A stretch of DNA of 64,000 nt from Natronospirillum operosum (GTDB taxonomy: Bacteria > Pseudomonadota > Gammaproteobacteria > Pseudomonadales > Natronospirillaceae): the NCBI RefSeq assembly GCF_004768465.1, contig NZ_SRMF01000009.1, positions 8,507-72,506 of the forward strand, written 5' to 3'. A program made the translations under genes and the position numbers. Positions 1 to 8,107 of this stretch are shown here, piece after piece. Within the stretch, counting starts at the first letter, position 1. Each line of letters begins with the position of its first letter. Below the pieces are notes generated by a model. That model did no database searches and had not been told where the DNA came from. It was given only the letters and a program-made list of their open reading frames with translations.

Positions 1-242
1 CCGTATGAAGGGCGGCTGACGCCGCCATCGCGACTCGCGTCGCTCGCTACAAATGAGACGCAGCACCCTGTAGAGAGGCGCGTGTAGTGAGGGACGCAAG
101 TCCCGATTGAAGGCCACAGGCCCGTATGAAGGGCGGCTGACGCCGCCATCGCGACTCGCGTCGCTCGCTACAAATGAGACGCAGCACCCTGTAGAGAGGG
201 ACGTGTAGTGAGGGACGCAAGTCCCGATTGAAGGCCACAGGC
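1..242. repeat. Two tandem 121-bp copies of a GTAG-type palindromic repeat pair
   Basis: Unit 1 (1-121) and unit 2 (122-242) are almost identical; the only clear difference is near 80/201. Each contains, on the minus strand, GTAGCGAGCGACGCGAGTCGC (ends at 50 and 171), which folds with GCGAC pairing to GTCGC, next to a GGCGGC/GCCGCC stem, and on the plus strand a second GTAG head (84-87 and 205-208). This arrangement of two inverted GTAG-headed palindromes resembles REP/BIME elements mobilised by RAYT proteins. No such transposase lies in the window. Related copies are at 1692-1803 and 60353-60438. Confidence 0.8.
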
Positions 243-258
243 CCCGATACGCTCACCG

Positions 259-288
259 TTGCCTCTGGACCCATCCGGGCGGTAGAGT
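259..288 (+). promoter_or_regulatory. Possible radA promoter
   Basis: TTGCCT at 259-264 and TAGAGT at 283-288 are separated by 18 bp and lie about 34 bp upstream of the radA ATG, just outside the tandem repeat. Pattern match only. Confidence 0.3.
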
Positions 289-321
289 ACCCTCTCTCTT
301 CACAGCCGGACCCTCCAGCCC

Positions 322-1695
322 ATGGCCAAGAAAAAGGACATTGCCTTCGTCTGTACCGAATGCGGAGCGGAGTACTCCAAATGGCAGGGCCAGTGCGGCG
401 AGTGCAAGGCCTGGAACACGGTGCAGGAGTTCCGCCCGGCCAAGGCCACTGCCGGTGCGCGGCGTCAGGGCTTCGCGGGCGCCTTGTCCGAGGTCAAGAC
501 CCTCAGCGATGTCGACCTGGCCGAGATGCCCCGGCTCAATACCGGCATCGGCGAATTCGACCGGGTGCTGGGCGGTGGCCTGGTGGCCGGCTCGGCCATC
601 CTGATCGGGGGCCACCCCGGCGCGGGCAAGTCTACCCTGTTGCTGCAGACCCTGTGCGCGCTGGCCCAAAAGCACAGTGTGCTCTATGTCACTGGTGAAG
701 AAAGCCTGCAGCAGATCGCCATGCGGGCGCAGCGCCTCAACCTGCCCACGGACCGCGTGCAGGTCATGGCAGAAACCAATGTGGCGGCGATTCTGGATCA
801 GGCCGAGGCTCTGAACCCCGATATTCTGGTCGTGGACTCCATTCAGGTGGTGCATCATCCGGATATCGAATCGGCACCGGGTTCGGTATCACAGGTGCGC
901 GAAAGCGCCGCCATGCTCACCCAGTATGCCAAGCGCCAGCAGACGGCACTGTTCCTGATCGGTCATGTAACCAAGGACGGCTCGCTGGCCGGACCCAAGG
1001 TGCTGGAGCACATGATCGACTGCTCGGTTATGCTGGAAAGCGCCCACGACAGCCGCTTTCGCACCCTGCGGTCGATCAAGAACCGCTTCGGGGCGGTCAA
1101 TGAACTGGGCGTCTTTGCCATGCTGGAGCAGGGTCTGAAGGAGGTCACCAACCCCAGTTCCATCTTCCTGAACCGGCAGGCCGAGGCCAGCCCGGGTTCA
1201 CTGGTTACCGTGCTGTGGGAAGGCACCCGGCCGCTGCTGGTCGAACTGCAGGCACTGGTGGACGACAGTCCCGGTGGCTATCCCAAGCGGGTCACCCTGG
1301 GTCTGGATCAGAACCGTCTGGCCATGATGCTGGCCGTGCTGCACCGGCACGGGGGTATCTTCACCGGTGATCAGGATGTCTATCTCAATGTGGTGGGCGG
1401 CGTGAAAATCAACGAGACCAGTGCCGACCTGGCCAGTCTGCTGGCGATTTTGTCGAGTCTGCGCAACCGGGCCTGGCCCAAGAGTCTGTGCGTGTTCGGG
1501 GAGGTTGGGTTGTCCGGTGAGGTGCGGCCGGTGCCGTCTGGCCAGGAACGGGTGACGGAGGCCGCCAAACACGGCTTCACCCATGCGGTGGTGCCGCGCG
1601 CCAACGCGCCGCGCAAACCGGTGGAAGGCCTGACGGTACTGGGGGTCAGCAGCCTGCAGGAGGCGCTGGATCAGGTGACGTCACTGCTGGAGTAG
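322..1695 (+). CDS. radA: DNA repair protein RadA
   Basis: RadA is a RecA-like ATPase that helps process branched recombination intermediates. The 457-residue product has the full family architecture: an N-terminal C4 zinc finger (Cys11, Cys14, Cys25, Cys28), Walker A GHPGAGKST at 97-105, Walker B ILVVDS near 168-173, the RadA-specific KNRFG motif at 253-257, and a C-terminal Lon-protease-like domain. Length is normal for the family. The ATG is the first start that includes the zinc finger. The TAG stop is the TAG of a GTAG repeat head, so a repeat abuts or has replaced the original 3' end without visible damage to the protein. Confidence 0.97.
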   Translation: MAKKKDIAFVCTECGAEYSKWQGQCGECKAWNTVQEFRPAKATAGARRQGFAGALSEVKTLSDVDLAEMPRLNTGIGEFDRVLGGGLVAGSAILIGGHPGAGKSTLLLQTLCALAQKHSVLYVTGEESLQQIAMRAQRLNLPTDRVQVMAETNVAAILDQAEALNPDILVVDSIQVVHHPDIESAPGSVSQVRESAAMLTQYAKRQQTALFLIGHVTKDGSLAGPKVLEHMIDCSVMLESAHDSRFRTLRSIKNRFGAVNELGVFAMLEQGLKEVTNPSSIFLNRQAEASPGSLVTVLWEGTRPLLVELQALVDDSPGGYPKRVTLGLDQNRLAMMLAVLHRHGGIFTGDQDVYLNVVGGVKINETSADLASLLAILSSLRNRAWPKSLCVFGEVGLSGEVRPVPSGQERVTEAAKHGFTHAVVPRANAPRKPVEGLTVLGVSSLQEALDQVTSLLE

Positions 1696-1803
1696 CGAGC
1701 GACGCGAGTCGCGATGGCGGCGTCAACTGCCCTTCAATCGGCACTTGCGTGCCTCGCTACAGGGTGTTGTGCCTCATTTGTAGCGAGCGACGCGAGTCGC
1801 GAT
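1692..1803 (+). repeat. GTAG-type palindromic repeat, one full and one partial copy
   Basis: A full copy runs from GTAG at 1692 to the inverted CTAC at 1757-1760, flanked by GTAGCGAG and CTCGCTAC. A second partial head starts at GTAG 1780-1783 and ends near 1803. Sequence matches the reverse complement of the units at 1-242. The first copy overlaps the radA stop codon (1693-1695). Confidence 0.75.
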
Positions 1804-2072
1804 CAAGTGTGCGGTGTGGAAGTCCTTTTCCCTTGGTGCATCCTGCTGCGCTCCCTGCCTGCCCTCCGACAGGACTCAATCCTGAGCCTGTGCCGTGGGT
1901 CTGTTCCATCCGCTGGAACTCTCGGTCCTGCCAGGTTCCGATGAAGAAATCACGTCCTGTGCAGGCATCCTGCCTGTTGTCCTTCTGGCTCTCCCTGAGC
2001 ACAGGCATACCCTAACAGGGTTACAGAAGCGGCGGTGATGGCAAAGTTCGGTCAGCCGCTGTAGGAAATTGC
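1804..2072. other. Intergenic stretch with no recognised gene
   Basis: About 270 bp between the repeat and the end of the cyclic-nucleotide-binding gene. I see several short CCTGCC/AGGCA type inverted repeats but no supported ORF, RNA gene or clear promoter. It may be decayed sequence. Confidence 0.4.
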
Positions 2073-2906
2073 CTACAATGCATGCCGGTCAGGGTCCATG
2101 TCGGACTGCGGCTGTTCGGAGGCGCTCTCCGCACGCCCTTGCATGCGGACATTGAGGTCATTGATGGTGCGCGACATGTTCTCCATCAGAGTCACGGCAG
2201 TTTCCGGGTGGCGTTGAATCAGTGCCTGGAAATCGGCCTGCGGCACGGCCGCCACCAGGGCATCTTCTCGGGCTACCACGGTGGCCGTGCGCGGGGTGCC
2301 GCACAGCATGGCCATGGCGCCAAACAGTTCGCCCGGGGGTACTTCACCGACCACCACGCCGTTGCGGTATACATCGGCATGACCCTGGACCATGTGGTAG
2401 ACCTCACCGGCCGGATCGCCTTCGCGGATGATGGTTTCACCCGCAGCGAACTCGAGAAAGCCGGTACTGTTGTGGTCGTGCACCGGATCAGGCAGCAGGC
2501 CCTGCTGGCACAGGCTCAGTTGGGTCAGCAGAAAGGCCGTCCACTGGGCCGCGCGGTCACGTGTCTCATGAACATAGTGCAGCACCTGGTCAATCGAATA
2601 GAGGGCCACCTCGGCATGAGACTGTGACACATAAGTCAGGTCCGGCAGACCGTAGCCTCCGGTCAGACCGAGCAGATCGCCCCGCTCCATCTGAATGACA
2701 GCCCGCTCCTGAAGCAGCCCGCGAACATCGCCATTGCGCAGCCAGGCCCATTTTTGCGCCGGCATGGCCGTGTGCAGGGACTCACCCGGATGCAGCTCGA
2801 TGATCCGGTCGGGCTTGTCCAGAGTCTGAAAAATGAGCTCATTGAGTTGCCGCAGCCGGCTGGCCAGTTGCTGCGGTACCTCGGAAGTGGCGGCCAGTAG
2901 AAGCAT
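2073..2906 (-). CDS. Cyclic-nucleotide-binding-domain protein, no output domain
   Basis: A 277-residue protein with a C-terminal cNMP/CAP-type effector fold at about residues 150-250 (GETIIREGDPAGEVYHMV, then a GELFGAMAML phosphate-binding-cassette-like segment and RTATV). The N-terminal half is unassigned and no HTH or enzymatic domain follows. The start is set at 2906 because GGGGGA precedes that ATG; the longer frame to 3020 adds Cys/Pro-rich residues of unlikely coding quality. In cAMP-binding members the cassette normally reads FGE; here the Glu is Ala, so cAMP binding is doubtful. The role is unknown; it may be a scaffold or sensor. Confidence 0.8.
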   Translation of the reverse strand: MLLLAATSEVPQQLASRLRQLNELIFQTLDKPDRIIELHPGESLHTAMPAQKWAWLRNGDVRGLLQERAVIQMERGDLLGLTGGYGLPDLTYVSQSHAEVALYSIDQVLHYVHETRDRAAQWTAFLLTQLSLCQQGLLPDPVHDHNSTGFLEFAAGETIIREGDPAGEVYHMVQGHADVYRNGVVVGEVPPGELFGAMAMLCGTPRTATVVAREDALVAAVPQADFQALIQRHPETAVTLMENMSRTINDLNVRMQGRAESASEQPQSDMDPDRHAL

Positions 2907-3080
2907 CAGAATCGGTCCCCCTTGGTGTTTGTTGTCCACTCTAGCAGGCTGGACGCGTGGACAACATGAACCGGTTGGCATTACAGGCACACCGGATAAC
3001 GGACTGTAACCAATTGCCACAATGACTGAATCAGTTCTGTTCTATGCTCATTGGCAGAAGCCGTCAATGGGAGGTGCGTC

Positions 3081-3494
3081 ATGCTGTCACCCAATGTGTT
3101 GCTGCACAGCGAGCTGCCGGTCGTGCGTCGGCAGGTGGAAGCGGCCCTGCTCAGTCAGTCGCCCCACACGACGCTGTTCGAGGCGACGGACTGGCATGCG
3201 GCGGAAATGCTGGCCGAGCAGCATGCGCTGGACATCATCATAGTGACGCACACCAGGCTGGACCCGGTCGAGGTGGATACGCTGATTGCGTTGCGCCGCC
3301 TGCAGCCGGGTGTGCGCATGATCCTGCTGACCCTGGACCCGTTGCCGGCCGATTTCCCGGCGCTGCTGGAGCGGCTGGATATCAGTCCGGTATCACTGCG
3401 CCATCTGGCCGGTACCCTGCTGCGGCCGCCGGCATTCCAGAACAGTGGTAGCCCGTTCCGGATGGTCCCGGACATTCGAGGCTTTGCGGGCTGA
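3081..3494 (+). CDS. Stand-alone receiver-like (pseudo-receiver) protein
   Basis: A 137-residue protein whose pattern (VLLHSELPVVRRQVEAAL, DIIIVTHTRLDP, GVRMILLTLDP) follows the alpha/beta order of a response-regulator receiver domain. The acidic pair after strand 1 and the phospho-acceptor Asp after strand 3 are not evident (LLHSE; VTHTRL), so phosphorylation is unlikely. There is no output domain. ATG 3081 is preferred over 3051 because GGAGGT lies directly upstream. The last 113 bp overlap, in antisense, the 3' end of the coiled-coil gene on the other strand. Family assignment is an inference from fold-like pattern only. Confidence 0.65.
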   Translation: MLSPNVLLHSELPVVRRQVEAALLSQSPHTTLFEATDWHAAEMLAEQHALDIIIVTHTRLDPVEVDTLIALRRLQPGVRMILLTLDPLPADFPALLERLDISPVSLRHLAGTLLRPPAFQNSGSPFRMVPDIRGFAG

Positions 3495-4074
3495 ACGGCA
3501 GGGTCGGCTGCTCCAGTTGCTGTTGGCGCTCGAGTTCGGATTCGTGCGTCCGTTGCAGTTGCTCCAGTTCATCCTGGTGTGTCTGTTGCAGTTGCTCCAG
3601 TTCTTCGCGGAACTGCTGACGCAGCCTTTCGGCCTCCGCTTCGGCAGCGGCAAGGCGGGCAGACTGTTCCTCATATCGTGACTCCAGAGCGGCATGGCGT
3701 TGCCGCAGTGCAGCCAGATCGGCCTGCAGGTCGGCCAGCGCTTCGGTGCTCAATTCGGCCGAGGTGACCTGCTCCCGCGCCTGCTCCGACAGCTGCTGCA
3801 GGGCCTGGCGCAGCTGATCCCTGGACTGTCTGAGGGCCGTCAGTTCCTCGGCATGCTGTGCTTCCAGAGCCTGCACCGACGCCCGCTCGGCCTGGCTGGC
3901 AGTGCGTTCGGCCTGCCCCTGGCCGGTGGTGAAGCCGACCGCATAACCCAGCCCCAGCAACAGCAGGACCACGACTGCAATCCAGGCCACGGGCGGTACC
4001 TCCGACCACTGCTGGCGCAGTTTGCGGGCAAGTCGATACAGGGGTTGCAGACGTCTTTCAGGGGTCTCCGGCAT
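3382..4074 (-). CDS. Single-pass membrane protein with long coiled coil
   Basis: A 230-residue protein: basic cytoplasmic N-terminus, one transmembrane helix near residues 28-48 (WIAVVVLLLLGLGYAVGF), then about 140 residues of Gln/Glu/Leu/Arg heptad-rich coiled coil, with a degenerate repeat of the type ELEQLQ(Q/R)TH around residues 160-185, and a short Pro/Ser-rich tail. I do not recognise a family. ATG 4074 is chosen because the extension to 4146 is low-complexity and lacks a ribosome binding site. The tail overlaps the pseudo-receiver gene in antisense. It could be a structural or envelope-associated protein. Confidence 0.6.
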   Translation of the reverse strand: MPETPERRLQPLYRLARKLRQQWSEVPPVAWIAVVVLLLLGLGYAVGFTTGQGQAERTASQAERASVQALEAQHAEELTALRQSRDQLRQALQQLSEQAREQVTSAELSTEALADLQADLAALRQRHAALESRYEEQSARLAAAEAEAERLRQQFREELEQLQQTHQDELEQLQRTHESELERQQQLEQPTLPFSPQSLECPGPSGTGYHCSGMPAAAAGYRPDGAVIPD

Positions 4075-4208
4075 GCGGCAGAGTCTAGCATGGGCCGGCG
4101 GCGAACCGGCAGCCGCTACTGTGAACGGGTCCACGACCGTGCGCAAAATTTACCTGTTGGTATGAGTTGTGCACAGTAAGTGGGTACTCGTTCAAGGGCG
4201 TCAATTCA

Positions 4209-4811
4209 ATGACAGGACAGGTTGTGCGTGATCGTTTGCGGACCCGACCGCGTGTCGTCTGGCTGCTGGTGCTGGCTCTGCTGGTGCTGGCGCCGCTGGC
4301 GCAGGCCGTGGAGGTGCGCTTCAACCCCTACCGCCTGTGGCAGGGGCTGGAAGGCTGGACGGGAGACGACGATGATCCTGTGATGTTCGATATCGCCATT
4401 GATGTGCCGCTGGAAGACGCCATGTGGGGCCCGCAGTACACCTTCTATCAGGATGTCGGCGGCAGCTTCCATACGCTGGGGGTGCAGTGGACACGCATGC
4501 AGGAGCGCGAGTCGGGCTTCTATTATGGCGCCGGCCTGAACTGGCTGAGCATAGTGCCGGATGCGGATTTCGAGGACGAGCTGGCCGATGTCTGCCGGCC
4601 ACTGGTGCCGCTCAATGTGCAGGCCCGCTGGGGCTACCGCTGGCAGTTCAACCCCGTGTTCAGTGTGCATCTGGGCGCGGATGTCTCCGCCGGTGAGGTG
4701 ACCGCGCGGCAGGGCGAACGCTGCGTGACCGATGGCGAGGAAGTCGATCTGGGCACGGTGCAGAATTTTGTCGACCCGCGGCTGGATTTCCGTTTCTCCT
4801 TTCGCCTGTAA
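4209..4811 (+). CDS. Exported protein, possible outer-membrane barrel
   Basis: A 200-residue product with a Sec signal peptide (basic RLRTRPR, hydrophobic core, cleavage probably after AQA). The mature part is rich in aromatic residues and alternating patterns (YTFYQDVGGSFHTLGVQW, SGFYYGAGLNWLS, RFSFRL at the C-terminus), which suggests a small beta-barrel or periplasmic beta protein. Two Cys (in DVCRPL and ERCVTD) could form a disulphide. No family is recognised. ATG 4209 puts the signal peptide at the N-terminus; a longer ATG start at 4167 is possible but less typical. Confidence 0.6.
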   Translation: MTGQVVRDRLRTRPRVVWLLVLALLVLAPLAQAVEVRFNPYRLWQGLEGWTGDDDDPVMFDIAIDVPLEDAMWGPQYTFYQDVGGSFHTLGVQWTRMQERESGFYYGAGLNWLSIVPDADFEDELADVCRPLVPLNVQARWGYRWQFNPVFSVHLGADVSAGEVTARQGERCVTDGEEVDLGTVQNFVDPRLDFRFSFRL

Positions 4812-4893
4812 TGTGGCGGGTTCCATCCCGACTTGTATCAGGCTGCCGGAGTTTGTAGAGTCTGCGCCACCGGCATAACGCCTGGAGTCGATC

Positions 4894-5313
4894 ATGGCCA
4901 AGCTCAACAAGTCAGACGCGGAATGGCAGGCTGAACTGCCTGCCGAAAGTTATCGGGTGACCCGGCATGCCGGCACCGAGCGGCCGTTCACCGGCGAGTA
5001 CTGGGATCATTTCAAGCCGGGTACCTACCATTGCATCTGCTGTGATGCGCCGCTGTTCACCAGCAGCACCAAATTCGATGCTGGCTGCGGCTGGCCTTCC
5101 TTCAGCGAAGTCATGGCCAGTGACCAGGTGATCAAGCGCGATGATCACAGCCTGGGCATGCATCGTGTGGAAGTGCTGTGCGCCCAGTGTGAAGCGCATC
5201 TGGGCCATGTATTTCCCGATGGCCCGGCGCCGACCGGGCTGCGCTACTGCATCAACTCGGTGGCGCTCAACTTCCGGCCCAGTGCCGACAGCAAGGAGTC
5301 CGATTCGGCATGA
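4894..5313 (+). CDS. msrB: Peptide-methionine (R)-S-oxide reductase MsrB
   Basis: Reduces methionine-R-sulfoxide in proteins using thioredoxin. The 139-residue protein has both zinc CxxC pairs (Cys47/Cys50 and Cys96/Cys99), the GCGWPSF segment at 64-70 and the catalytic Cys119 in RYCINS. It is a stand-alone MsrB, not fused to MsrA, and has no signal peptide, so it acts in the cytoplasm. GGAG lies about 8 bp before the ATG. Its stop overlaps the start of the next gene by ATGA, so the two are probably translationally coupled. Confidence 0.96.
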   Translation: MAKLNKSDAEWQAELPAESYRVTRHAGTERPFTGEYWDHFKPGTYHCICCDAPLFTSSTKFDAGCGWPSFSEVMASDQVIKRDDHSLGMHRVEVLCAQCEAHLGHVFPDGPAPTGLRYCINSVALNFRPSADSKESDSA

Positions 5314-5594
5314 CTGTGGTTTATCTGTTGTTGTTTGCGGTGCTGCTGGCCTCGCCCGCGCTCTGGTTTCGCTGGTGGCGCCTGAACCGCTTTACCGCCT
5401 ATGCCTGGGGCATGATGGTCTTCATGGCCTGCTTCGGCATTGTCTTTATCGGTTTTGGTGAGGTCGAATGGGGGCGCACCATCGGCCTGTTTGCACTGGT
5501 GCTGATACTGTCGATCGCCAAGCAGCTGCATGCGCGCAAGCGCGCCGACGAAGCGGCCGAGAAAGCCGCTGCTGACAAGGCCGGCGAAGCCTAA
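5310..5594 (+). CDS. Small hydrophobic membrane protein
   Basis: A 94-residue protein with about three hydrophobic segments (residues 1-20, 30-52 and 58-72) and a charged Ala/Lys/Glu-rich cytoplasmic tail. It starts inside the msrB stop (ATGA overlap), indicating an operon with msrB. I do not recognise a family or function. Its last 4 bp overlap the end of the convergent helicase gene. Confidence 0.7.
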   Translation: MTVVYLLLFAVLLASPALWFRWWRLNRFTAYAWGMMVFMACFGIVFIGFGEVEWGRTIGLFALVLILSIAKQLHARKRADEAAEKAAADKAGEA

Positions 5595-7582
5595 CGCTGC
5601 GCCGTCAGCCCCAGCTCTGACACAAACAGGCTCTGATCACTGCGCGCGGTCGGGGTGATCAGGTGCAGGGCCTGGACGGCGCGGGTAATGCCGACATAGA
5701 GCAGGCGCCGTTCGCTTTCTTCGTCCACCGGCAGGCGCAGATGCCCCTCCGGATGATAGGGATAGAAGTGTCGGTTCAGCCCCGGCACGATCACCCGCTG
5801 CCATTGCCGCCCCTTGGCCTTGTGCAGGCTGGTCAGGCAGACCTGGCCAGCGGTCGGGTCCGCATTGTGCGCCTGGCGTTCTGCCAGCAGGCTGTCCAGC
5901 CAGTCACTGACGGCTGCCGCCGGGCGGTCCTGTTCGCGCATGAAAGCCACAAACCCCCGTACCGTTTCTTTCTGCTCATCGGCCTGCTGCGCCGAGAAGG
6001 CACTGTCGTCGAAGCTGTTCAGGTAGTCGGTCTGGTTCAGCCAGCTGCTCAGCAACTGGCTGGCGCCGGTGGTGCCTTGTTCGGCGAGGCGGATCACGTC
6101 GGCGCGCAGGGCCAGTTGGTCCTGCTGCCAGTAGGAGAGCTTGTCCGGCAGATGCGCCATCAGGGCCCGGTAGGGTGGCAGCTCGGAGGTGGCGAGCGCG
6201 CGCGCCATGTTGGTCAGCAGACGCCGCTGAATCTTGGGATAGGGTTGGGTCAGCAGGCTGGTCCAGAGCGCGAGCCGCGTCTCGGTGGTGGCGCCGTCGA
6301 GGCGGCCGCCGGCAACCTGGCACAGGGCGAGCAGGGGTTGCAGTTCCTGCCGCTGCAGCACCGAGCCGCCATGCTCGAGGCGAAACGGGATCTGTTCCGT
6401 CAGCAGTTGCAACTCCAGACGCCCGGCCTGGGCCCAGAGGCGGTGCAGGATGGCCACGTCCTCCAGTTCTCCGGCGGCGGACCAGTCACGCAGCAGGCGG
6501 CCGATCAGCGCGACCTCATGCTCGGTCTCATGCAGGACCACCTGCGTATCCGGCGTCGACGGCGCGGATCGTGTCTGCACCGGCTCACGCTGGCGGTTGT
6601 GGCGAATCAGCCGGTTGGCGCAACTGGCCAGGTTCGGCCCGTAGCGGAAGCTGGCGCTCAGGGTGCGGGTGGTGGCGTCCGGATAGCGCGCCGGAAAATG
6701 ATGCAGCATGAAGCCGGGGTCGGAGCCGCGAAACTCATAGATGGTCTGATCCGGGTCGCCCACTATGGTGACCCGGGCGCGCTCACCGGTGACGGCCTCC
6801 AGCAGTGCATGCTGGCAGGCATTGATGTCCTGGAACTCGTCGACAATGACGTGGTCCAGATGGTCGGCGAAGCCGGCGGCGATATCGGGGCGGCTGCTGA
6901 ACAGCCGCACCGGATCATAGATCATGTCGGCAAAGGTCAGGCGGCGATGGTCCCGGCGCCAGCTTTCCAGTTGTTCGAACAGGCGGACAAAGGGGCGGGC
7001 CTGCAGATTCAGGTTCAGCTGTTCGAACACCTGTTCCGGTGAGTCCAGCCCTGCCTTGACGCGTTCGATAAAGGTCATGGCCGGTTCCACCCATTTGCGG
7101 CGGTTGGCCTGCATGTCCTGCGCCTGCTCGCCCGTGGTGGCCAGCTCCTGCAGCCAGCGCCAGACGCGCGGTTCCAGTTCCCGGTCACTGAGCAGGTCGC
7201 CCTGCCAGGCGGACAGATGCCCCTGTCGGACCAGGGTCCGGTAGATGCTGAAACCGAGCGCATGGAAAGTGCGCACATCCGGCAGCGGGCCGGGGTAGAG
7301 GCTGCGAAAGCGCTGTTCGAAGTCTGCGCGGGCGCTGCGGTTGTACATCAGTACCAGCAGGCGTTTCGGGGGCACGCCATCCTGCAGCAGGGCGTGGGCC
7401 TGTTCCATCAGGGTGGCGGTCTTGCCGGAACCGGCAACGGCAATGATGCGTTGATGCTGTTGTCGACCCTGAATGGCAGCGGTCTGTTCATCGGTCAGGC
7501 GCAGGGACAGGCCGTGGGCACGGGAAGCAGAGGTCGGGGCATGGTCTGGTGGAGCAGGTGTCTGGGCCAAAATACCGGTCAA
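5591..7582 (-). CDS. UvrD/Rep-like superfamily 1 DNA helicase
   Basis: A 663-residue ATP-dependent 3'-5' helicase of the UvrD/Rep/PcrA class. Visible motifs in order: Q-motif LTDEQTAAI, Walker A AGSGKT at 50-55, DEFQD (motif II), GDPDQTIYEFRG (motif III), ASFRYG (motif IV), SLHKAKGRQWQRVIV (motif V) and RRLLYVGITRA (motif VI). It is shorter than UvrD (about 720) and Rep (about 675), so I leave it unnamed; a repair or replication-restart role is the family expectation. The start could be downstream, since the first 24 residues are Pro/Ala-rich and unconserved. Confidence 0.92.
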   Translation of the reverse strand: MTGILAQTPAPPDHAPTSASRAHGLSLRLTDEQTAAIQGRQQHQRIIAVAGSGKTATLMEQAHALLQDGVPPKRLLVLMYNRSARADFEQRFRSLYPGPLPDVRTFHALGFSIYRTLVRQGHLSAWQGDLLSDRELEPRVWRWLQELATTGEQAQDMQANRRKWVEPAMTFIERVKAGLDSPEQVFEQLNLNLQARPFVRLFEQLESWRRDHRRLTFADMIYDPVRLFSSRPDIAAGFADHLDHVIVDEFQDINACQHALLEAVTGERARVTIVGDPDQTIYEFRGSDPGFMLHHFPARYPDATTRTLSASFRYGPNLASCANRLIRHNRQREPVQTRSAPSTPDTQVVLHETEHEVALIGRLLRDWSAAGELEDVAILHRLWAQAGRLELQLLTEQIPFRLEHGGSVLQRQELQPLLALCQVAGGRLDGATTETRLALWTSLLTQPYPKIQRRLLTNMARALATSELPPYRALMAHLPDKLSYWQQDQLALRADVIRLAEQGTTGASQLLSSWLNQTDYLNSFDDSAFSAQQADEQKETVRGFVAFMREQDRPAAAVSDWLDSLLAERQAHNADPTAGQVCLTSLHKAKGRQWQRVIVPGLNRHFYPYHPEGHLRLPVDEESERRLLYVGITRAVQALHLITPTARSDQSLFVSELGLTAQR

Positions 7583-7631
7583 GTACGAGAGTGACTGTGG
7601 GCCGGCAGGATAAAGGAATCGGGGTGGGAAT

Positions 7632-7704
7632 GCACTCGACCTGGGTGCAGTCTGGTGGCGACTGCACCCGGTCGGAGTGCCTCAGGGGATCAGCCCCTCA
7701 GGCA
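7632..7704. other. Two overlapping strong hairpins between genes
   Basis: The first stem pairs 7632-7652 with 7660-7680 (about 20 bp with two single-base bulges). The second pairs TGCCT/AGGCA and AGGGG/CCCCT at 7678-7688 and 7694-7704. They share three bases, so only one can form fully at a time. They lie between the small gene at 7711-7932 and the helicase start on the same strand. Neither is followed by a clear T-run, so a simple intrinsic terminator is not certain; a processing or attenuation signal is possible. Confidence 0.5.
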
Positions 7705-7710
7705 TCAACT

Positions 7711-7932
7711 TCAGGCCTGACGGGAGACTGAACCGACTGAGCCGCTGTGGCTCAGCTTCTTGCCAATGGCAGTGCCCAGATCGACAGCAGCGGTGCGTAC
7801 GGTGCGCGCCAGTGTCTGCAGACCATGGAAAAAGGCTTCGGAGCGCATGCGGCGAGCCTTTTCTTCGTAGAACTGGACGTCTACGTTGCCAAAACGGTCA
7901 AGAACAATTGCGGGATCATAGTCAACTTTCAT
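7711..7932 (-). CDS. Small conserved-looking protein
   Basis: A 73-residue soluble protein (MKVDYDPAIVLDRFGNVDVQ at the N-terminus, then a basic EEKARRMRSEAF helix). The pattern of a short acidic start followed by a KARRMRSEA helix resembles small uncharacterised proteins common in marine gammaproteobacteria, but I cannot name a family with confidence. AAGGAG lies 12 bp before the ATG, slightly long spacing. It is divergent from the LysR gene and separated from the helicase downstream by hairpins. Confidence 0.6.
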   Translation of the reverse strand: MKVDYDPAIVLDRFGNVDVQFYEEKARRMRSEAFFHGLQTLARTVRTAAVDLGTAIGKKLSHSGSVGSVSRQA

Positions 7933-8107
7933 TTAAGGTCAGGTCTCCTTCAACCGGTAAAAATGGATTGCAGAGCGCGTATAACCTCGTCTCTACGGTG
8001 TTGTATGATAAGGACTGCCCGCAGGGTGACAAACGATCGTTTTTCAGCCCATGGATTAGTAAAATTCATCCATATAGAATGATCACCCGCTACCCCAGGA
8101 GAAGAGC

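Noticed and set aside
1-242. CRISPR array
   Set aside because: Only two long contiguous units of 121 bp with internal palindromes; no short repeats separated by unique spacers.
5663-7042. 459-codon plus-strand frame opposite the helicase
   Set aside because: The minus-strand helicase has all SF1 motifs; this frame has none.
7632-7680. tRNA-like gene
   Set aside because: It is one long hairpin with no cloverleaf arms or conserved T-loop.
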